Shown piece by piece: positions 5,908 to 8,692 of a stretch of 8,692 bases of DNA. The stretch lies in the NCBI GenBank assembly GCA_005787665.1, contig SYAB01000240.1, forward strand, positions 1 to 8,692, read 5' to 3'. Below the pieces are notes generated by a model. That model made no database searches. It had not been told where the DNA came from and saw only the letters and a list, made by a program, of their open reading frames with translations. The stretch comes from Actinomycetota bacterium. Lineage in GTDB: Bacteria; Actinomycetota; Actinomycetes; Mycobacteriales; Mycobacteriaceae. A program made the translations under genes and the position numbers. Within the stretch, counting starts at the first letter, position 1. The number at the start of each line of letters is the position of its first letter.

Positions 5908-8420
5908 CATCGCCCGCTGCCCTGCGCCGGGTGCTGCGGCGGGCCCGCGACGGCGTGGCCCTCAACGTCGATGAGGCCGCCATCGCGTTGACGGCACGCG
6001 ACGAGGACCTCGCGGATTTGTGTTCCAGCGCGGCCCGGGTCCGCGACGCCGGATTGACCTCGGCGGATCGGCGCGGTCCCCGGGGACGGTTGCCGGTCAC
6101 CTACTCGCGGAAGGTCTTCATCCCGGTCACCCACCTCTGCCGGGATATCTGTCACTACTGCACCTTCGTCACGGTCCCGGGCAAGCTCCGAGCGTCGGGT
6201 CGCGGCATGTACATGGAGGCCGACGAGATCGTCGCCATCGCCCGGCGGGGTGCCGAACTAGGGTGCAAGGAGGCACTGTTCACCCTCGGCGATCGCCCGG
6301 AGGCGCGTTGGCCGGAGGCCCGGCAGTGGCTCGAGGAGCGCGGCTACGACTCGACGCTGGACTACGTTCGCGCCGCGGCCATCCGCGTGCTCGAGGAGAC
6401 GGGTCTGCTTCCGCACCTCAACCCGGGCGTGATGAGTTGGGCGGAGATGTCGCGGTTGCGGCCGGTGGCGCCCTCGATGGGGATGATGCTCGAGACCACG
6501 TCGCGTCGGCTGTTCGAGACCCGCGGCCTGGCCCATTACGGCAGCCCGGACAAAGATCCTGCAGTCCGGTTGCGCACCCTCACCGACGCCGGCCGGCTGG
6601 CCATCCCGTTCACCACTGGGTTGCTGGTCGGGATTGGCGAAACCCCCCTTGAGCGTGCGGAGACCCTGCATGCCATCCGGCGCGTGAACAAGGAGTTCGG
6701 CCACGTCCAGGAAGTGATCGTGCAGAACTTCCGGGCGCAGGGCGACACCGCGATGGCGGATGCCCCCGACGCCGCCTTCGACGAATTCCTGGCGACCGTC
6801 GCGGTGGCCCGACTGGTGTTGGGTCCCGATATGCGCATCCAGGCACCCCCCAACCTGGTGTCGCGGGCGCAGTGCCTGGCCCTGCTCGGCGCTGGTGTCG
6901 ACGACTGGGGCGGGGTCTCCCCGTTGACTCCCGACCACGTCAACCCGGAACGGCCCTGGCCGGCTCTCGACGATCTGGCCGCCGTCACCGCCGAGGCGGG
7001 TTTCGACCTGGTGCAACGGCTGACGGCGGCGCCCAAGTACGTGCAGGCGCCGGCCGGGTGGATCGACCCCCGCGTGGCCGGCCACCTCGCCGCGCTGGCC
7101 GACCCCGGCACCGGGTTCGCCCGCGACATCAGTCCGACGGGGCGGCCCTGGCAGGAGCCCGATGAGGCGGCCGAATCCCTGGGTCGTACCGATCTGGGTG
7201 CGTCGATCGATACCGAGGGCAGGCGGACCGCGGCGCGCAGCGACCTCGGCAGTGCCTTCGGCGACTGGGAGTCCATCCGGGTCCGGGCCGGCGAGTTGGC
7301 GGCGCGGGCGCCGGAACGAATCGACACCGACGTCGCGGCCGCTCTGCGCGCGGCCGAACGCGATCCCGCCGGCGGCAGCGACGCCGAGTACCTCGCACTC
7401 GCCACGGCCACCGGCCCAGCGCTGGATGCCGTTGCGGGGCTCGCTGATGCGCTGCGGCGCGATGTCGTCGGTGAGGACGTCACCTTCGTGGTCAACCGCA
7501 ACATCAACTTCACCAACATCTGCTACACCGGCTGCCGGTTCTGTGCCTTCGCCCAGCGCAAGGGCGACGCCGACGCGTTTTCGTTGTCCAGCCGGGAGGT
7601 GGCCGACCGGGCCTGGGAAGCGCACGTCGCCGGTGCCACCGAGGTCTGCATGCAAGGGGGGATCGACCCCGAGCTGCCGGTCACCGCGTATGGCGATTTG
7701 GTGCGCGCGGTCAAGGAGAAGGTGCCCTCGATGCATGTGCACGCCTTCTCGCCGATGGAGATCGCCAACGGCGCCACCAAGAGCGGTCACAGCGTCCGGG
7801 ACTGGTTGACCATCCTGCTGGAGGCCGGACTGGACACCATCCCGGGGACCGCGGCAGAGATTCTCGACGATGAGGTCCGCTGGGTGCTCACCAAAGGCAA
7901 GCTACCCACCTCGCTGTGGGTCGAGATCGTCACAACCGCCCACGAACTCGGCCTGCGATCGAGTTCGACGATGATGTATGGCCACGTCGACACCCCCGCG
8001 CACTGGGTGGCTCATCTCCACGTGCTGCGCGGTATCCAGGACCGAACCGGCGGGTTCACCGAATTCGTCCCGCTGCCGTTCGTGCATCAGTCCTCGCCCT
8101 TGTACCTGGCCGGCGCCGCGCGGCCCGGTCCGACTCACCGCGACAACCGGGCGGTCCATGCGCTGGCCCGAATCATGCTGCACGGCCGGATCTCCCAGAT
8201 CCAGACCAGCTGGGTGAAACTCGGGGTGGAGCGGACCCAGGTGATGCTCAAGGGTGGGGCCAACGACCTCGGGGGCACCCTCATGGAGGAGACCATCTCC
8301 CGAATGGCCGGCTCGCAGTACGGGTCGGCGAAGACCGCGGCCGAGTTGGCGGCGATCGCCGAAGGTATCGGGCGGCCGGCCCGTCAGCGCACCACGACCT
8401 ACGCGAAACGTGCTGCCTGA
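5904..8420 (+). CDS. fbiC: FbiC, FO synthase (fused CofG-CofH radical SAM enzyme) for coenzyme F420
   Basis: The 838-aa protein makes FO, the deazaflavin chromophore of F420, from 5-amino-6-(D-ribitylamino)uracil and tyrosine, using two radical SAM centres. The N-terminal CofG-like half (about 50-370) has the CX3CX2C cluster site at C79, C83 and C86 (CRDICHYC). The C-terminal CofH-like half (about 460-838) has a second at C540, C544 and C547 (CYTGCRFC). A polar linker (about 395-460) joins them. Conserved blocks include [52 protein letters not shown] and GTAAEIL. Many archaea and cyanobacteria encode CofG and CofH separately; actinobacteria usually fuse them. Start 5904 is the first usable in-frame codon, directly before the conserved [13 protein letters not shown] block, but it has no Shine-Dalgarno sequence and overlaps a small ORF, so the N-terminus is uncertain by some 10-20 residues. 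Both cluster motifs are intact, so the enzyme should be active. Confidence 0.96.
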   Translation: MTSPAALRRVLRRARDGVALNVDEAAIALTARDEDLADLCSSAARVRDAGLTSADRRGPRGRLPVTYSRKVFIPVTHLCRDICHYCTFVTVPGKLRASGRGMYMEADEIVAIARRGAELGCKEALFTLGDRPEARWPEARQWLEERGYDSTLDYVRAAAIRVLEETGLLPHLNPGVMSWAEMSRLRPVAPSMGMMLETTSRRLFETRGLAHYGSPDKDPAVRLRTLTDAGRLAIPFTTGLLVGIGETPLERAETLHAIRRVNKEFGHVQEVIVQNFRAQGDTAMADAPDAAFDEFLATVAVARLVLGPDMRIQAPPNLVSRAQCLALLGAGVDDWGGVSPLTPDHVNPERPWPALDDLAAVTAEAGFDLVQRLTAAPKYVQAPAGWIDPRVAGHLAALADPGTGFARDISPTGRPWQEPDEAAESLGRTDLGASIDTEGRRTAARSDLGSAFGDWESIRVRAGELAARAPERIDTDVAAALRAAERDPAGGSDAEYLALATATGPALDAVAGLADALRRDVVGEDVTFVVNRNINFTNICYTGCRFCAFAQRKGDADAFSLSSREVADRAWEAHVAGATEVCMQGGIDPELPVTAYGDLVRAVKEKVPSMHVHAFSPMEIANGATKSGHSVRDWLTILLEAGLDTIPGTAAEILDDEVRWVLTKGKLPTSLWVEIVTTAHELGLRSSSTMMYGHVDTPAHWVAHLHVLRGIQDRTGGFTEFVPLPFVHQSSPLYLAGAARPGPTHRDNRAVHALARIMLHGRISQIQTSWVKLGVERTQVMLKGGANDLGGTLMEETISRMAGSQYGSAKTAAELAAIAEGIGRPARQRTTTYAKRAA

Positions 8421-8431
8421 AGATCACGTGT

Positions 8432-8464
8432 GCGCAGGGACGGGTTGTTTTTCTTTTCCCGCGC
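8432..8464. other. T-rich loop flanked by GC inverted repeat after fbiC (possible weak terminator)
   Basis: GCGC (8432-8435) and GGG (8442-8444) can pair with CCC (8458-8460) and GCGC (8461-8464), leaving a loop of 13 nt (8445-8457) in which 11 bases are T. Such a T run is rare in this GC-rich window. It lies 24 nt after the fbiC stop. It is not a standard intrinsic terminator, because the T run is in the loop and no strong stem immediately precedes it; it might aid termination or bind a protein. Confidence 0.25.
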
Positions 8465-8497
8465 CTGACCAGTTCACGTCGTCGCGGGTGCTGCCCC

Positions 8498-8503
8498 TAG
8501 TAT
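8498..8503 (+). promoter_or_regulatory. Candidate -10 (TAGTAT) for fdxC
   Basis: TAGTAT fits TANNNT. TTCACG at 8473-8478, 19 bp upstream, is a partial -35 match. A transcript would start near 8510, giving a leader of about 73 nt that contains the hairpin at 8520-8539 and the AGGAG site. It suggests that fdxC has its own promoter as well as any read-through from fbiC. Confidence 0.4.
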
Positions 8504-8519
8504 TGGCACGAGTGAAACT

Positions 8520-8539
8520 CGGGGCACGCCGTTGCCCCG
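8520..8539 (+). other. Hairpin in the fdxC leader
   Basis: CGGGGCA (8520-8526) and TGCCCCG (8533-8539) form a perfect 7-bp stem with a 6-nt loop. It would lie about 10 nt into the predicted fdxC transcript and ends 31 nt before the ribosome-binding site. No T run follows, so it is unlikely to be an intrinsic terminator; a role in 5'-end stability, or as an operator at the DNA level, is possible. Confidence 0.45.
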
Positions 8540-8570
8540 CTGCGACTGACACCTAACGAAGCGCGTATCG

Positions 8571-8575
8571 AGGAG
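8571..8575 (+). promoter_or_regulatory. Ribosome-binding site of fdxC
   Basis: AGGAG lies 7 nt before the GTG at 8583 and fixes this GTG as the start. It is the strongest Shine-Dalgarno match before a plus-strand gene in the window. Confidence 0.8.
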
Positions 8576-8582
8576 AACCTTC

Positions 8583-8692
8583 GTGACCTACTCGCTCACC
8601 GAAGCCTGCGTCGACATCTTGGACAAGGCCTGCATCGAGGAGTGCCCCGTCGGCTGCATCTACGAGGGTGTGCGGATGCTCTTCATCCACCC
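8583..8692 (+). CDS. fdxC: 7Fe-type ferredoxin FdxC (5' part, runs off the window)
   Basis: Only the first 36 codons and two further bases are present. The product starts MTYSLTEACVDILDKACIEE and has cysteines at 9, 17, 21 and 25, the spacing of the N-terminal half of mycobacterial 7Fe/8Fe ferredoxins; the second cluster motif must lie to the right. Such proteins are about 105-115 residues and carry electrons to P450s, oxidoreductases and possibly radical SAM enzymes. The position just after fbiC fits fdxC (Rv1177 in M. tuberculosis), although the ILDK block is somewhat closer to FdxA-type sequences as I recall them. Gly24 replaces the Asp usual in CPVDC. In M. tuberculosis three genes on the opposite strand separate fbiC and fdxC; here the gap is 162 nt with no gene. 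Confidence 0.85.
   Translation, partial: MTYSLTEACVDILDKACIEECPVGCIYEGVRMLFIH

Noticed and set aside
6258..7790. 510-codon minus-strand frame opposite fbiC
   Set aside because: fbiC is unambiguous with both radical SAM motifs; the antisense translation is low in hydrophobic core pattern and rich in Gly/Arg/His.

Overview
The window is high-GC actinobacterial DNA. Its gene content and order (typA, lpqW, mshB, a small membrane-protein gene, a gene on the opposite strand, fbiC, fdxC) match the Rv1165-Rv1177 neighbourhood of Mycobacterium tuberculosis. The genes placed between these markers in M. tuberculosis (Rv1167c/PPE17/PE11 between lpqW and mshB; TB8.4/fadH/Rv1176c between fbiC and fdxC) are absent, and a non-PE secreted protein sits where PE12 lies there. 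This suggests a Mycolicibacterium-type (probably fast-growing) mycobacterium. Comparisons with M. tuberculosis are from memory, not from a search.

Layout. 1-1554: the 3' part of typA (BipA GTPase), open at the left edge. 1592-3457: lpqW, a lipoprotein linked to lipomannan/lipoarabinomannan control. 3552-4415: mshB, the mycothiol-pathway deacetylase, overlapping by one base a small four-helix membrane-protein gene (4415-4789). 4797-5708, minus strand: a signal-peptide protein with a Pro/Ala-rich tail, convergent with the membrane-protein gene and divergent from fbiC. 5709-5903: a divergent intergenic region with a 10-bp-phased repeat array, candidate promoters for both sides, and a 13-codon upstream ORF that overlaps the fbiC start. 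5904-8420: fbiC (FO synthase). 8421-8582: a T-rich element, a candidate promoter, a strong leader hairpin and a good ribosome-binding site. 8583 to the right edge: the start of a 7Fe-type ferredoxin gene (fdxC).

Functionally this is a core, redox- and envelope-related segment: mycothiol synthesis (mshB), F420 synthesis (fbiC) and a low-potential electron carrier (fdxC), beside a ribosome-associated GTPase and an envelope glycolipid regulator. It is not an accessory island: there are no mobile elements, CRISPR arrays, tRNA or rRNA genes, and I see no wholly new multi-gene system. The less ordinary signals are regulatory. Three plus-strand starts (lpqW, mshB and the small ORF before fbiC) each have a TANNNT -10-like hexamer 7-8 nt before the start codon, as expected for mycobacterial leaderless transcripts. 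The fbiC leader has either an overlapping small ORF or a frameshifted N-terminus. The divergent region carries helically phased GCTRG repeats. All promoter calls are sequence-based predictions.
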